From Vibrio sp. Isolate32 (GTDB taxonomy: Bacteria; Pseudomonadota; Gammaproteobacteria; Enterobacterales; Vibrionaceae), in contig NZ_JAKEUQ010000005.1 in assembly GCF_022397955.1 (NCBI RefSeq), positions 22,248 to 86,247 of the forward strand: DNA of 64,000 bases, read 5' to 3'. Shown here one piece after another: positions 19,451 to 28,385 of this stretch (positions are counted from its first letter, which is position 1; every line of letters begins with the position of its first letter). Made by a program: the position numbers and the translations under genes. The notes beneath the pieces are model-generated. The model saw nothing but the letters and a program-made list of their open reading frames with translations. It had not been told where the DNA came from and searched no databases.

Positions 19451-20020
19451 ATGAAAAAACTGATTTTGGCTGCTTCTATCATGGCTTTGACAGCATGTTC
19501 AGCCCCTCAGCAAGAACAGATCAATGTAATGCCAGAAGCTTCACTAAGCTCAAGCAACCTAGTACAAGGCAAAACCTACACACTAACCAGTAAAGATGTT
19601 CGCGCTGCTCAATATGTTGCACTTGTTGATAGCGGCCGCGCTAACATTCAGCCAATTCACGCTAAGCAAAACATGCGCATTTCTCTAGAAAACGCCATCG
19701 CACAGCAATTTGAGTCTCAAGGCTTTCGTGCCAGCGTAAACAGCGAAAACTCTGTTGTGTTAGAGATTCAAGAAGCTTTAGTTACCGTAGAACACACCAT
19801 TATGGAAAACCAAATGGACGGTAAAGTAACACTTGAAGTTACCGCTGAAACACCAGAGGGTAAACTGGTCAAGACATTCAATGGTACAGCAACTCGCACT
19901 GGTGCATTAAGCGCATCAAACGACGATATCGCAATGGTACTTAACGATGTTATCGACTTAGTGCTTAAAGAGATCGCCAATGATCAAGAACTGCAAACTT
20001 ACATGAAGGAACGTTTCTAA
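19451..20020 (+). CDS. yajG: YajG-family lipoprotein
   Basis: An outer-membrane-type lipoprotein of unknown function. The N terminus is a lipoprotein signal with LTAC lipobox (Cys16), and the mature protein is about 174 residues, with a YajG-like alpha-beta pattern. The stop codon overlaps the next ATG by one base. As in E. coli, it lies close to bolA and ampG, suggesting an envelope or peptidoglycan-recycling context, but no activity can be assigned. Confidence 0.9.
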   Translation: MKKLILAASIMALTACSAPQQEQINVMPEASLSSSNLVQGKTYTLTSKDVRAAQYVALVDSGRANIQPIHAKQNMRISLENAIAQQFESQGFRASVNSENSVVLEIQEALVTVEHTIMENQMDGKVTLEVTAETPEGKLVKTFNGTATRTGALSASNDDIAMVLNDVIDLVLKEIANDQELQTYMKERF

Positions 20021-20568
20021 TGGGTCGTATTCTATCTTCTATCGCACTAATGTTAGTGAACTTGAGCGTATGGGCTGGCCCTAAAGTGAACGTGGAAACG
20101 ACGCTAGGCAACTTCACAATCGAGCTAAACCAAGAGCAAGCACCAATTAGTTCTGAGAACTTTCTTAAATACGTAGCAGACGGCAGTTACGAAGGCACTA
20201 TCTTCCACCGTATTATTCCTGGTTTTATGGCGCAAGGTGGCGGCTTCAATCAAGACATGCAGCAACAAGCAACGTATGCTCCGATCAAAAATGAAGGCAG
20301 CAATGGTCTGAAAAATGACACAGCAACCATCGCAATGGCTCGTACTAATGCACCCGACTCTGCGACTCGTCAGTTTTACATTAACTATGCAGATAACGAC
20401 TTCCTAAACGCGAAAGGCGGCAACCCAGGTTACGCAGTATTTGGCAAAGTAACCGAAGGCTTTGACGTTATTCAAAAGATGGCAACCATTCCAACTAAGC
20501 GAATGGGACGCATGGCAGACATTCCTGTTGATCCAATTATCATCACGAAAGTGACTCTTCTAAAGTAA
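20020..20568 (+). CDS. Periplasmic cyclophilin-type peptidyl-prolyl isomerase
   Basis: Catalyses cis-trans isomerisation of proline peptide bonds. A signal peptide (first about 20 residues, to VWAGP) sends it to the periplasm. The cyclophilin core includes IFHRIIPGFMAQGG with the catalytic Arg, IAMARTNAPDSATRQFYIN, and the FGKVTEGFDVI segment. It is similar to PpiA but short, at 182 residues. It is translationally coupled to yajG (TAATG) and followed by a terminator. Confidence 0.92.
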   Translation: MGRILSSIALMLVNLSVWAGPKVNVETTLGNFTIELNQEQAPISSENFLKYVADGSYEGTIFHRIIPGFMAQGGGFNQDMQQQATYAPIKNEGSNGLKNDTATIAMARTNAPDSATRQFYINYADNDFLNAKGGNPGYAVFGKVTEGFDVIQKMATIPTKRMGRMADIPVDPIIITKVTLLK

Positions 20569-20577
20569 TCTAAAGCA

Positions 20578-20600
20578 ACGCCCTTATTTCTTAAGGGCGT
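20578..20600 (+). terminator. Intrinsic terminator after the cyclophilin gene
   Basis: A 9-bp stem (ACGCCCTTA / TAAGGGCGT) with a 5-nt loop and TTTTC following. It separates yajG-ppi from ampG, though read-through is possible because ampG starts only 22 nt later. Confidence 0.85.
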
Positions 20601-20621
20601 TTTTCTATACAAGGACACTCT

Positions 20622-21980
20622 ATGTCATCAGGCACTTCCTCTCTTTCCTGGATGCAAACTTTCCGCAGCTACCTCGATAAGCGCTTACTGTGGGTGTTCA
20701 TGCTCGGCTGCTCAAGCGGCTTCCCGTGGGTTCTTATTGGCTCCAACATGTCTGGCTGGCTTAAAGACGCAGGTTTAACCCGTGCAGCAATTGGTTACTT
20801 TGGTAGTGTATTTGCCGTATACGCCATTAACTTTTTGTGGGCACCTCTGGTAGACCGAGTCAAATTACCGGTGCTACACGCGATTTTAGGGCAACGACGT
20901 AGCTGGATATTTTTCTGCCAATCTATTGTCTTAGTTAGCACCTTATTCATTGCTGGCGTCAATCCTGCTGAGAATTTGGCGTTTACCTCAATGTTAGCCC
21001 TCACTATTGCCATTGCCTCAGCCACTCAAGACATCGCGATTGATGCATTTCGTATCGATACCTTCCCAAAATCAGAAGCTTCAAAACTGCCACAAGCCTC
21101 TGCAATGGCTGTAGTTGGTTGGTGGACTGGCTACTCTCTACCTGGTTACCTTGCCTTTATTAATGCAGATTCAATCGGTTGGAATGGTGTTTACTACGGC
21201 ATGGCTGGGATCGTAGTCGTTCTCATGATGTTCACATTATTAGTGGTGGAGCCTAAGACCAAACGTAGTAACCTACAAGCTGAAGCGGAGATCCGTCACA
21301 ACCGACTTTTAGGAAACCCCATTTTTGCCTGGCTAACGGTTACGACCGTAGAACCTTTCCTGGATTTCTTTAAACGCAATGGAGTGAGAGTCGCTCTCAC
21401 TTTAATACTCTTTGTTTTTCTCTTTAAAATAGGTGAAGCTTTCTTAGGGAGAATGTCGATTACGTTTTACAAAGAGGTCGGTTTTTCCAATGAACAGATT
21501 GGCTACTACTCAAAGTTAGTAGGCTGGGGACTGACCATGTTGTTTACGCTAATTGGCAGCATGGTCAATGTTAAATTTGGTATTGTTCGTGGGCTGATGA
21601 TTGGCGGAGTCGCGATGGCATCAAGTAATTTAATGTTTGCTTGGATCGCTCATGTGGGCCCGAATGAACAGTTATTTGTTGCCACTCTTATGGTTGACAA
21701 CTTTACAGCTGCTTTTTCAACTGTAGCCTTCGTTTCTTTTTTGACGGCGGTAACTGGACAGGCATTTTCAGCGACTCAATATGCTCTACTTGCCTCTTTA
21801 GGGAATTTAGGCCGTACCACTTTAGCTTCCTTCAGTGGTGAGCTGGTTGATTACCTCAATGATTGGCCAACCTTCTTTATATTGACAGCACTCATGGTGA
21901 TTCCAAGTTTGATCATGCTCTACTCGTTACGACACTTTTTCACTGATTTATTAGAAAAAGCCAAAAATGACCAAGAGTAA
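20622..21980 (+). CDS. ampG: Muropeptide permease AmpG (MFS)
   Basis: An inner-membrane major-facilitator transporter that imports anhydro-muropeptides released from the cell wall, for recycling and, where present, ampC signalling. The 452 residues have about 12-14 hydrophobic helices. The N-terminal LLWVFMLGCSSGFPWVLIG and the TQDIAIDAFRID segments are typical of AmpG. It lies beside yajG, as in enterobacteria. Confidence 0.95.
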   Translation: MSSGTSSLSWMQTFRSYLDKRLLWVFMLGCSSGFPWVLIGSNMSGWLKDAGLTRAAIGYFGSVFAVYAINFLWAPLVDRVKLPVLHAILGQRRSWIFFCQSIVLVSTLFIAGVNPAENLAFTSMLALTIAIASATQDIAIDAFRIDTFPKSEASKLPQASAMAVVGWWTGYSLPGYLAFINADSIGWNGVYYGMAGIVVVLMMFTLLVVEPKTKRSNLQAEAEIRHNRLLGNPIFAWLTVTTVEPFLDFFKRNGVRVALTLILFVFLFKIGEAFLGRMSITFYKEVGFSNEQIGYYSKLVGWGLTMLFTLIGSMVNVKFGIVRGLMIGGVAMASSNLMFAWIAHVGPNEQLFVATLMVDNFTAAFSTVAFVSFLTAVTGQAFSATQYALLASLGNLGRTTLASFSGELVDYLNDWPTFFILTALMVIPSLIMLYSLRHFFTDLLEKAKNDQE

Positions 21981-21983
21981 TAG

Positions 21984-22012
21984 AAAGAGGGTAGCGTTGA
22001 GCTACCCTCTTT
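21984..22012 (+). terminator. Intrinsic terminator of ampG
   Basis: A 12-bp stem (AAAGAGGGTAGC / GCTACCCTCTTT), 5-nt loop and T run, directly after the stop codon. Confidence 0.92.
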
Positions 22013-22037
22013 TTCTTTGTCGCAATAATCTAACAAG

Positions 22038-22213
22038 CGCTAATCGGCTCTATCAAGCACAATAAGATCGAAACCTTTTGCCACCAACTCCTCAACCTCC
22101 GCTACTTGATAAAGCCAAAGTCTCCTCTAGCGAAAGGCTCGCCGAACGATTGTTGTGGAGCGACCAACCATATTTAGTCTCAGGTAATTCGTTAATTGCT
22201 CCGGTAGCAGCAT
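22038..22213 (-). pseudogene. Possible decayed small gene
   Basis: On the minus strand, from ATG at 22213, a coding-like reading of about 57 codons (MLLPEQLTNYLRLNM, then VAEVEELVAKGFDLIVLDRA) is interrupted by a single TAG (22127-22129) and ends at TAG 22038-22040. The second half has amphipathic, protein-like composition. I do not recognise the family. It may be a gene remnant or chance. It is the only suggestive content in the gap between ampG and ompK, apart from the promoter signals. Confidence 0.25.
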
Positions 22214-22458
22214 GGAATGGATAAAAACAGCTCAAAAACATGTTCTGACCGAGGAGTGATTTAGCCGTTTTTGAAGGGATATTATATAGAAAGGAATACT
22301 GTTGATTTTGATATACATGTCACTCTATTTAGTATAATCGTTTGCTTAGCGCGGTATTTCACCGATATATCCACCAAAAAATCGAATCTTACAAGACCAA
22401 TAGAAAAAGAAATGCATCAACATGCACTTCTACATTAAAGTTCCATCATTTAGATCAT

Positions 22459-22480
22459 TAGTGTGACAAACCTCACCATA
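22459..22480. promoter_or_regulatory. CRP-like site upstream of ompK
   Basis: TGTGA-CAAACC-TCACC matches the cAMP-CRP consensus TGTGA-N6-TCACA at nine of ten core positions. A candidate -10 (TATTAT, 22530-22535) lies about 60 bp downstream, placing the site near -70, a class I position. Confidence 0.6.
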
Positions 22481-22606
22481 ATAATCATAGTTTTCACTCT
22501 TTCTCACTTTTATTTGAGAACAAAATCGCTATTATGCTCGGCATTCGGACATCATAAACACGCACGGATTAGCGGGTTACTTATTTCAAATATAGAGAGT
22601 TCCATT

Positions 22607-23422
22607 ATGCGTAAATCACTTTTAACTCTTGGCCTACTTGCAGCGACTTCGGCTCCAGCAATGGCAGCAGATTATTCTGACGGCGATACTCACAAAAATG
22701 ATTACAACTGGATGCAGTTTAATATCATGCACACTATCGACGAGAAGCCACAAGATAAAGACCACACTTACCTTGAAATGGAATTCGGCGGTCGCTCTGG
22801 AATCTTCGACCTTTATGGCTACATTGATGTATTTAACCTAACTAACGATAGCGGCAGTGACAAAGCAGAAGATGATCAGCTATTTGTTAAATTTGCACCA
22901 CGTATGTCTATCGATGGCCTAACTGGTAAAGATCTTTCTTTCGGTCCAGTTACAGAACTATATGTCGCAAACTACACAACTATCGATGGCAAAGCTGACG
23001 GTGGCTACGCGACTAAAACTGGTATCGGTTCTGACGTAATGGTTCCATGGTTTGGCAAAATGCAGTTCAACCTTTACGCTACATACGATCTAAATACAAA
23101 AGATTGGAACGGTTACCAATTCTCTACAAACTGGTTTAAGCCGTTTGTAAACTTTGACAATGGCTCATTCATTGCTTACCAAGGTTACATTGATTACGAA
23201 TTTGGTCGTGACAGTTCATACAACCAATCTAGCAATGGCGGCGCAATGTTTAATGGTATTTACTGGCACAATGACCAATTTGCAGTTGGTTACGGTCTAA
23301 AACTATACCAAGACGTATACGGTCTTAAAGATGGTGCACTTATCGATTCAGCACACCCACAATACGGTAAGTTTTCTACATCAGGTGTAGGTCACTACTT
23401 CGCTTTAACTTACAAGTTCTAA
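22607..23422 (+). CDS. ompK: OmpK/Tsx-family outer membrane channel
   Basis: An outer-membrane beta-barrel of the nucleoside-specific Tsx/OmpK family, a vibrio-wide porin that also serves as a phage receptor (KVP40). The start is ATG 22607 with AGAGAG upstream. A 20-residue signal peptide ends at AMA-ADYSD. The 271-residue precursor has alternating aromatic strands and ends in the barrel signature YFALTYKF with terminal Phe. The frame is open 48 codons further upstream but without signal-peptide logic. The CRP-like site suggests catabolite control, as known for tsx in E. coli. Confidence 0.94.
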   Translation: MRKSLLTLGLLAATSAPAMAADYSDGDTHKNDYNWMQFNIMHTIDEKPQDKDHTYLEMEFGGRSGIFDLYGYIDVFNLTNDSGSDKAEDDQLFVKFAPRMSIDGLTGKDLSFGPVTELYVANYTTIDGKADGGYATKTGIGSDVMVPWFGKMQFNLYATYDLNTKDWNGYQFSTNWFKPFVNFDNGSFIAYQGYIDYEFGRDSSYNQSSNGGAMFNGIYWHNDQFAVGYGLKLYQDVYGLKDGALIDSAHPQYGKFSTSGVGHYFALTYKF

Positions 23423-23445
23423 TCGAACTTCTAAGAAAGTTTCCT

Positions 23446-23469
23446 AAATGGCACCCTCGGGTGCCATTT
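23446..23469 (+). terminator. Intrinsic terminator of ompK
   Basis: A 10-bp stem (AAATGGCACC / GGTGCCATTT), 4-nt loop, followed by TTTATT. Confidence 0.9.
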
Positions 23470-23532
23470 TTTATTGCTTTCATTTAATGCCTCGCTATCC
23501 TTGCAGCATCACTTTCTTATCTCGGTATTGCT

Positions 23533-24426
23533 GTGAACATCACGATTGTTGGACCTGGAGCAATTGGCGCTTTATGGGCGATAAAACTGCTTCAAGCTGG
23601 TCATAATGTCTCTTTATGGAGTCGCTCTTCTGGCCCCTCTGCTGACTTATCTCTTGACGAACAAACTTCGATTGCCTTCAGTAATAACAATATCGAAAAG
23701 CTATCAGCGAGTGATTTAGTAATCGTCACGGTTAAGGCTTGGCAAGTAGAAGAAGCCACCACTCCGTTACTTCAATATCTCGACCCCGATACGATCCTGA
23801 TGTTCATGCATAACGGAATGGGCGCGGTCGACAACATTGCCACTAAAATTAATGCTCACCCGATAGTATTGGCAACCACCACCCAAGCCGCATTCAAGCC
23901 CGACAAGAATAATGTTTGTCATACAGGGTTAGGACAAACTCAACTGGGTGCTTTTAATCAAACAGGTCAGCAGTGCACGTTTTTAGTTGATGTATTGGAT
24001 AATGCTCTCCCCGCGGTGAGTTGGAACCCAAAGATAAAAGCCGCACTATGGACTAAGCTCGCCATCAACTGTGCTATCAACCCACTGACTGGGTTGAAAC
24101 AAGTCAAGAATGGCGAACTTGCAGACCAAAAGTTTGGGGATACTTTAAGCTCTATCGTTGAAGAGCTCACAAAAGTTATGCAAGCCGAAGAGATCGCTTG
24201 TTCATTCGACGAATTAGAAGCCAGCGTCAAACAGGTAATCCAAGCCACAGCGCAGAACAACTCATCCATGAAGCAGGATATGTTTTACCAACGCAAGACA
24301 GAGATCGACTTCATCACTGGGCACCTAATAAAAACAGCGCTTAAGCATCAGATAAAAGTTCCCGTTAACCAAAAGCTGTTCGATCAGGTCAAAGAGCAAG
24401 AAAATAGCTGGAATCATCAAGATTAA
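23533..24426 (+). CDS. panE: 2-dehydropantoate 2-reductase (PanE-like)
   Basis: An NADPH-dependent ketopantoate reductase of pantothenate and CoA synthesis. The N-terminal Rossmann motif is GPGAIGALW (residues 7-15). The C-terminal helical domain has the family block KLAINCAINPLTGL with the catalytic Lys, and a conserved Ser/Asn near the C terminus. Length is 297, as usual. The start is GTG 23533. Several PanE-like paralogues of uncertain substrate exist in bacteria, so the physiological role is likely but not proven. It stands between ompK and csdA with no obvious operon link. Confidence 0.88.
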   Translation: MNITIVGPGAIGALWAIKLLQAGHNVSLWSRSSGPSADLSLDEQTSIAFSNNNIEKLSASDLVIVTVKAWQVEEATTPLLQYLDPDTILMFMHNGMGAVDNIATKINAHPIVLATTTQAAFKPDKNNVCHTGLGQTQLGAFNQTGQQCTFLVDVLDNALPAVSWNPKIKAALWTKLAINCAINPLTGLKQVKNGELADQKFGDTLSSIVEELTKVMQAEEIACSFDELEASVKQVIQATAQNNSSMKQDMFYQRKTEIDFITGHLIKTALKHQIKVPVNQKLFDQVKEQENSWNHQD

Positions 24427-24513
24427 TCAGCAACGGTTAACAAGTCGCGATAAAATAACAATACCACTAAGCACAACGCTAGCACCAATTTCCAAGATTT
24501 TAGGTAAGAATAG

Positions 24514-25725
24514 ATGTTTAATATCAATCACATCCGAGAGCAGTTTCCTGCGCTATCACAAACCATCAATCAACAACCATTGATTTACTTAGACAGCGCA
24601 GCAACAACACAAAAACCTCAGGTAGTTATTGATGCCATTAGCCAATATTACTCCAAACAAAATGCCAATGTTCACCGTGGTAGTCATAGCTTAACAGCGA
24701 ATGCGACCAGTCAGTTTGAAGCTGCTAGAGATAAGGTCGCTCAGTTCATTGGCGCAGCCTCATCAAAAGAGATCATCTGGACTCGTGGTGCCACCGAAGC
24801 ACTCAATTTAATTGCTCAAACTTACGCAAGAAGTACCCTTCAACCTGGCGATGAGATCTTAGTGAGTGAAATGGAACATCACGCCAACATAGTGCCTTGG
24901 CAAATTGTTGCAGAACAAACCGGCGCTAAAGTCGTTAAAGTACCAATGACATCGGATTGCGAATTTGACCTCACTGCATTTGATGTACTTTTAAATGAAC
25001 AAACCAAAATTGTTGCATTAGCTCAAATAACCAACGTAACAGGTTCTCGTCAGCCGATTGAAGCCGTCATCGAGAAAGCACACAAAATGAATGCAATTGT
25101 GGTAGTCGATGGTGCGCAAGGGATCGTTCATGAGCCTATTGATGTTGCTGCTTTAAGCGCTGATTTCTACGTTTTCTCAGGCCATAAACTCTATGCTCCC
25201 GCGGGCATTGGTGTACTTTACGGCAAGCTTGAATTACTAGAAGCGATGCCACCATGGCACGGTGGAGGCAAGATGGTTGAGCGAGTATCATTTTCTGGTA
25301 CCACTTTTTCAGAGTTACCGGGCAAGTTCGAAGCTGGCACACCCAATGTCGCTGGGGCTATTGCTTTAAGTACCGCAATAGAGTGGTTGCATCAGTTTGA
25401 TCAACAAGATGTCGAACAACACATCCACCAGCTACAACAGAAAACCTACCAAGCACTCAATCAATTGGATGACATCCAAATCCTTGGCTACAAACCAAAC
25501 TCAAGTGTGATTACTTTTGTGATGGATAGCGTTCACCACCAAGACATTGCTACGCTGTTGGATCAGCAAGGTATCGCGGTACGTGCAGGGCACCACTGTG
25601 CTCACCCATTAATGGATGCACTTGGAGTGAAAGGAACAGTTCGAATTTCATTTGGCATTTACAACAACATGGATGATGTTGAAAGGCTCGTAGTAGCAAT
25701 AGAAAAAGCCGTTGATATGCTTTAG
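24514..25725 (+). CDS. csdA: Cysteine desulfurase CsdA
   Basis: A PLP-dependent, SufS/CsdA-type (class II) desulfurase that converts cysteine to alanine and forms an enzyme persulfide. PLP-binding Lys225 is in SGHK, and the persulfide Cys362 in RAGHHCAHP. Length is 403. It is assigned as CsdA rather than SufS because the convergent neighbours encode CsdE (sulfur acceptor) and TcdA, the same set as in E. coli, and no other suf genes are nearby. Confidence 0.93.
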   Translation: MFNINHIREQFPALSQTINQQPLIYLDSAATTQKPQVVIDAISQYYSKQNANVHRGSHSLTANATSQFEAARDKVAQFIGAASSKEIIWTRGATEALNLIAQTYARSTLQPGDEILVSEMEHHANIVPWQIVAEQTGAKVVKVPMTSDCEFDLTAFDVLLNEQTKIVALAQITNVTGSRQPIEAVIEKAHKMNAIVVVDGAQGIVHEPIDVAALSADFYVFSGHKLYAPAGIGVLYGKLELLEAMPPWHGGGKMVERVSFSGTTFSELPGKFEAGTPNVAGAIALSTAIEWLHQFDQQDVEQHIHQLQQKTYQALNQLDDIQILGYKPNSSVITFVMDSVHHQDIATLLDQQGIAVRAGHHCAHPLMDALGVKGTVRISFGIYNNMDDVERLVVAIEKAVDML

Positions 25726-25751
25726 GGAACAGCCAAGTAGCTAAATTATTT

Positions 25752-25776
25752 AGGGTTGACGTTTAGCGTCAACCCT
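25752..25776. terminator. Terminator between csdA and csdE
   Basis: A 10-bp stem (AGGGTTGACG / CGTCAACCCT), 5-nt loop, with TTTTT on the plus strand. It lies between convergent genes. Confidence 0.88.
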
Positions 25777-25802
25777 TTTTGTTTCTGTATATCTAAGAGA
25801 TG

Positions 25803-26231
25803 TTAAGCACTGAACTCTTGGATTTGAGCAACAATCGCTTTTAATCCATTACCGCGAGATGGGCTTAGGTGGGTGATTAGACCTATTTTTTCGAAGTAGC
25901 TATCAATATCGAATGCTTGTACCTGCTCTGATGTTTTACCGTCATATGCCGCCATGACTAACGCAATAAGTCCGCGTACAATACGTGCGTCTGAATCGGC
26001 GCAAAAGTACCAAACACCATCGATGTTCTGCGAAACTAACCACACTTGGCTCTCACAACCAGATACCATAACCTGCTCACTTTTCAGTTCATCAGGCATT
26101 ACTGGCAGTTTCTTACCCCATTGAATCACTTGGCGATAACGGTCTTCCCAGCCGCTGAATGTCTGCATCTTCGCAACAATATCATCACTGGTAATTTCAG
26201 TGCCGTATGGAGAGCTTGGGAATGTGGTCAT
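25803..26231 (-). CDS. csdE: Sulfur acceptor CsdE (SufE family)
   Basis: Accepts persulfide sulfur from CsdA and passes it on, in E. coli notably to TcdA. SufE-fold protein of 142 residues. The acceptor is Cys59 in VMVSGCESQVW, followed by the typical DSDARIVRGLIAL segment. It lies 37 nt downstream of tcdA in a two-gene unit and converges with csdA. Confidence 0.93.
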   Translation of the reverse strand: MTTFPSSPYGTEITSDDIVAKMQTFSGWEDRYRQVIQWGKKLPVMPDELKSEQVMVSGCESQVWLVSQNIDGVWYFCADSDARIVRGLIALVMAAYDGKTSEQVQAFDIDSYFEKIGLITHLSPSRGNGLKAIVAQIQEFSA

Positions 26232-26268
26232 TTTAATATCCAGTCGATTGTTAATTGAATAGTAGACG

Positions 26269-27078
26269 TTACTTAGCGTGCTTTTGAATCAGCTTTTCGA
26301 CGATACGTGAAACAGCCACAAAGCCAAACGTCGCGGTTACAACCGTTGCCGCACCAAAGCCCGTTGCACAATCCATGCGCTTTGGACCTTCAGCTGTTGC
26401 TTTCGCAGCACATACACTGCCGTCAGCTTGAGGGTATTTCAGCTGTTCAGTTGAGAACACACAGTCGATACCAAACTTACGCGCTGGATTCTTAGGGAAA
26501 TTATGATGACGACGAAGGGTATCTTTTAGCTTCTTCGCTAGCGGATCTTGAATCGTCTTGGTCAAATCGGCCACTTTGATTTGAGTCGGATCGATTTGAC
26601 CACCCGCGCCACCGGTAGTGATCACCTTGATTTTGTTGCTACGACAGTACGCCAGCAGTGAAGCCTTCGCTTTCATGCTATCAATCGCATCTAACACAAA
26701 GTCGAACTCTTTCGATAGGTATTCAGCCTGATTGTCTGGGCCGATAAAGTCATCAATCAGGTTAACCTTACACTCAGGGTTAATCAGCTTAACACGCTCG
26801 GCCATCACTTCGATTTTGCTCTTACCTACCGTGCCCGACATTGCGTGAATCTGACGGTTGATGTTCGTAACACACACATCATCCATATCGATCAATGTCA
26901 GCTCACCCACGCCAGTACGTGCAAGCGCTTCAACCGCCCATGAACCGACGCCACCAATACCGATCACACACACATGTGCCGCTCTAAGTATGTCGACTTC
27001 ACTATTACCATACAGGCGACGAGTGCCACCGAATCGTTGGTCATAGTTTTCTGAAGCTGGAGTGGTCAATTCACGCAT
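26269..27078 (-). CDS. tcdA: tRNA threonylcarbamoyladenosine dehydratase TcdA
   Basis: An E1-like ATP-dependent enzyme that cyclises t6A37 of ANN-decoding tRNAs to ct6A. The ThiF/UBA-type nucleotide site is visible in GIGGVGSWAVEALARTGVG and LIDMDDVCVTNINRQ. A C-terminal hydrophobic helix (FGFVAVSRIVEKL) is typical. I start at ATG 27078 (269 residues, as in E. coli); the frame reaches a TTG four codons earlier. It is paired with csdE, which supplies sulfur relay function in the CSD system. Confidence 0.93.
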   Translation of the reverse strand: MRELTTPASENYDQRFGGTRRLYGNSEVDILRAAHVCVIGIGGVGSWAVEALARTGVGELTLIDMDDVCVTNINRQIHAMSGTVGKSKIEVMAERVKLINPECKVNLIDDFIGPDNQAEYLSKEFDFVLDAIDSMKAKASLLAYCRSNKIKVITTGGAGGQIDPTQIKVADLTKTIQDPLAKKLKDTLRRHHNFPKNPARKFGIDCVFSTEQLKYPQADGSVCAAKATAEGPKRMDCATGFGAATVVTATFGFVAVSRIVEKLIQKHAK

Positions 27079-27110
27079 TGTTGCCGCCAATTTATTTCTG
27101 AGAAAAAGAA

Positions 27111-27135
27111 AAGAGTGCGTTTTATACGCACTCTT
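27111..27135 (-). terminator. Intrinsic terminator of mltA
   Basis: A 10-bp stem (AAGAGTGCGT / ACGCACTCTT) with a TTTAT loop. On the minus strand it is followed by TTTCTTTTTC, 57 nt past the mltA stop and before the tcdA start. Confidence 0.88.
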
Positions 27136-27191
27136 GAATAAAAAGTCTAGGGGATTAGCGATTCGCTTTCAATGCCCTATTTTATTGTCGT

Positions 27192-28295
27192 TTACTCGAC
27201 CTTTTCAGGTGGTAAAGCCCACGGTGCTTCAGTCGCACTACCGTCTAAGCCCAATTTCCATACTCGGCCAAAATGCTTGTAGTGACCCGCTTCAGTACCT
27301 GCACGTGGCCCCATACCATGGTAAAGATCCAAGTGGTTTTGCTTAACCGCGCCGCCCGTATCTAGGACCAGTAACAATCTTAATTGGTGTGCTCCGCTCC
27401 AAGTACCGTCAGCATTTAACAGTGGTACTTCTGCAAGAATCGGCGTTCCCATTGGCAAGATAGAGCGATCACCAGCGACTGCGGCCATTGGTAACAGTGG
27501 AATACCTGCGCTCCCCATGACTGATAGGTCGTCTCTTGCTTCAAAGAAAACGAAAGATGGGTTTTGTTCTAACAGCTCTTTAACGACTTCAGGGTCATTC
27601 TCCAACACCCACTCTTTAATCGCTTTCAACGACATCTTTTCACGAGGAACCAAGTCTCGCTCGATCAAAACACGACCAATGCTCACGTAAGCTTTGTTGT
27701 TTTTTCCTGCGTACGCAAAATACTGCAAGGTATCGTCATCACCAAAGTGCACGAAACCGCTGCCTTGTACTTCCATCATAAATGGATCGATACGGTTCGC
27801 CGAGTAACCTAACTCAAGGCCCTGGCCTTCCAATGCGCCGTTGTAGATCTCTTCGCGTGTTGGACACTCTTTGTCACACTCAGGAAGTCCATAAACCGGG
27901 AAACGGTATTCTTCACTCGCTTCGTGGCGTAGCTCCATTACAGGAGAAAAGTATCCCGTGAACAAAACATTGCCTTGTTTATCACCACCACCAAGTTGAG
28001 CTGTTTGAACGCCAAAGTTAGCGAGCTCGCTTGGATCTCCACTTTGCATCGCCCACTCATTGAGTTGCTGATAAAGCGGCTCATAGATTTTAGCCATCGA
28101 AGGGGATTTAGAAACCACCATTTCAGCTTGCTCTGCAAATGCGGTGTAGTCTCTTGGTTTATTGGATTCAACCTGATCGACCTTATTTAAGGTGCGGGGA
28201 AATTCGTCATCAAGGTGTTGTTGAGCGAGATCGGTGGGTTGAGCACAGCCAAATAAAACAGAGGCAGCGACAAGGGGAAGCCATTTTTTAATCAC
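27192..28295 (-). CDS. mltA: Membrane-bound lytic murein transglycosylase A
   Basis: An outer-membrane lipoprotein that cleaves glycan strands with formation of 1,6-anhydro-muramic acid. The lipobox is LFGC at about residue 17. The MltA domain contains FTGYFSPVMEL, VQGSGFVHF, and the C-terminal 3D-type segment LLVLDTGGAVK with the catalytic Asp. For the start, GTG 28295 has AGGA eight bases upstream and begins right at the signal peptide. ATG 28304 sits immediately behind that AGG and is less likely, and TTG 28334 is also in frame. It is a monocistronic unit. Confidence 0.93.
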   Translation of the reverse strand: MIKKWLPLVAASVLFGCAQPTDLAQQHLDDEFPRTLNKVDQVESNKPRDYTAFAEQAEMVVSKSPSMAKIYEPLYQQLNEWAMQSGDPSELANFGVQTAQLGGGDKQGNVLFTGYFSPVMELRHEASEEYRFPVYGLPECDKECPTREEIYNGALEGQGLELGYSANRIDPFMMEVQGSGFVHFGDDDTLQYFAYAGKNNKAYVSIGRVLIERDLVPREKMSLKAIKEWVLENDPEVVKELLEQNPSFVFFEARDDLSVMGSAGIPLLPMAAVAGDRSILPMGTPILAEVPLLNADGTWSGAHQLRLLLVLDTGGAVKQNHLDLYHGMGPRAGTEAGHYKHFGRVWKLGLDGSATEAPWALPPEKVE

Positions 28296-28385
28296 AAGAG
28301 TCATCCTAAAAATTCTATGCTTTGAGGATGACAAAAACGATCAGATAACACAATCTTAGTTTGTAAGAGTTTACAAGAAGATAAC

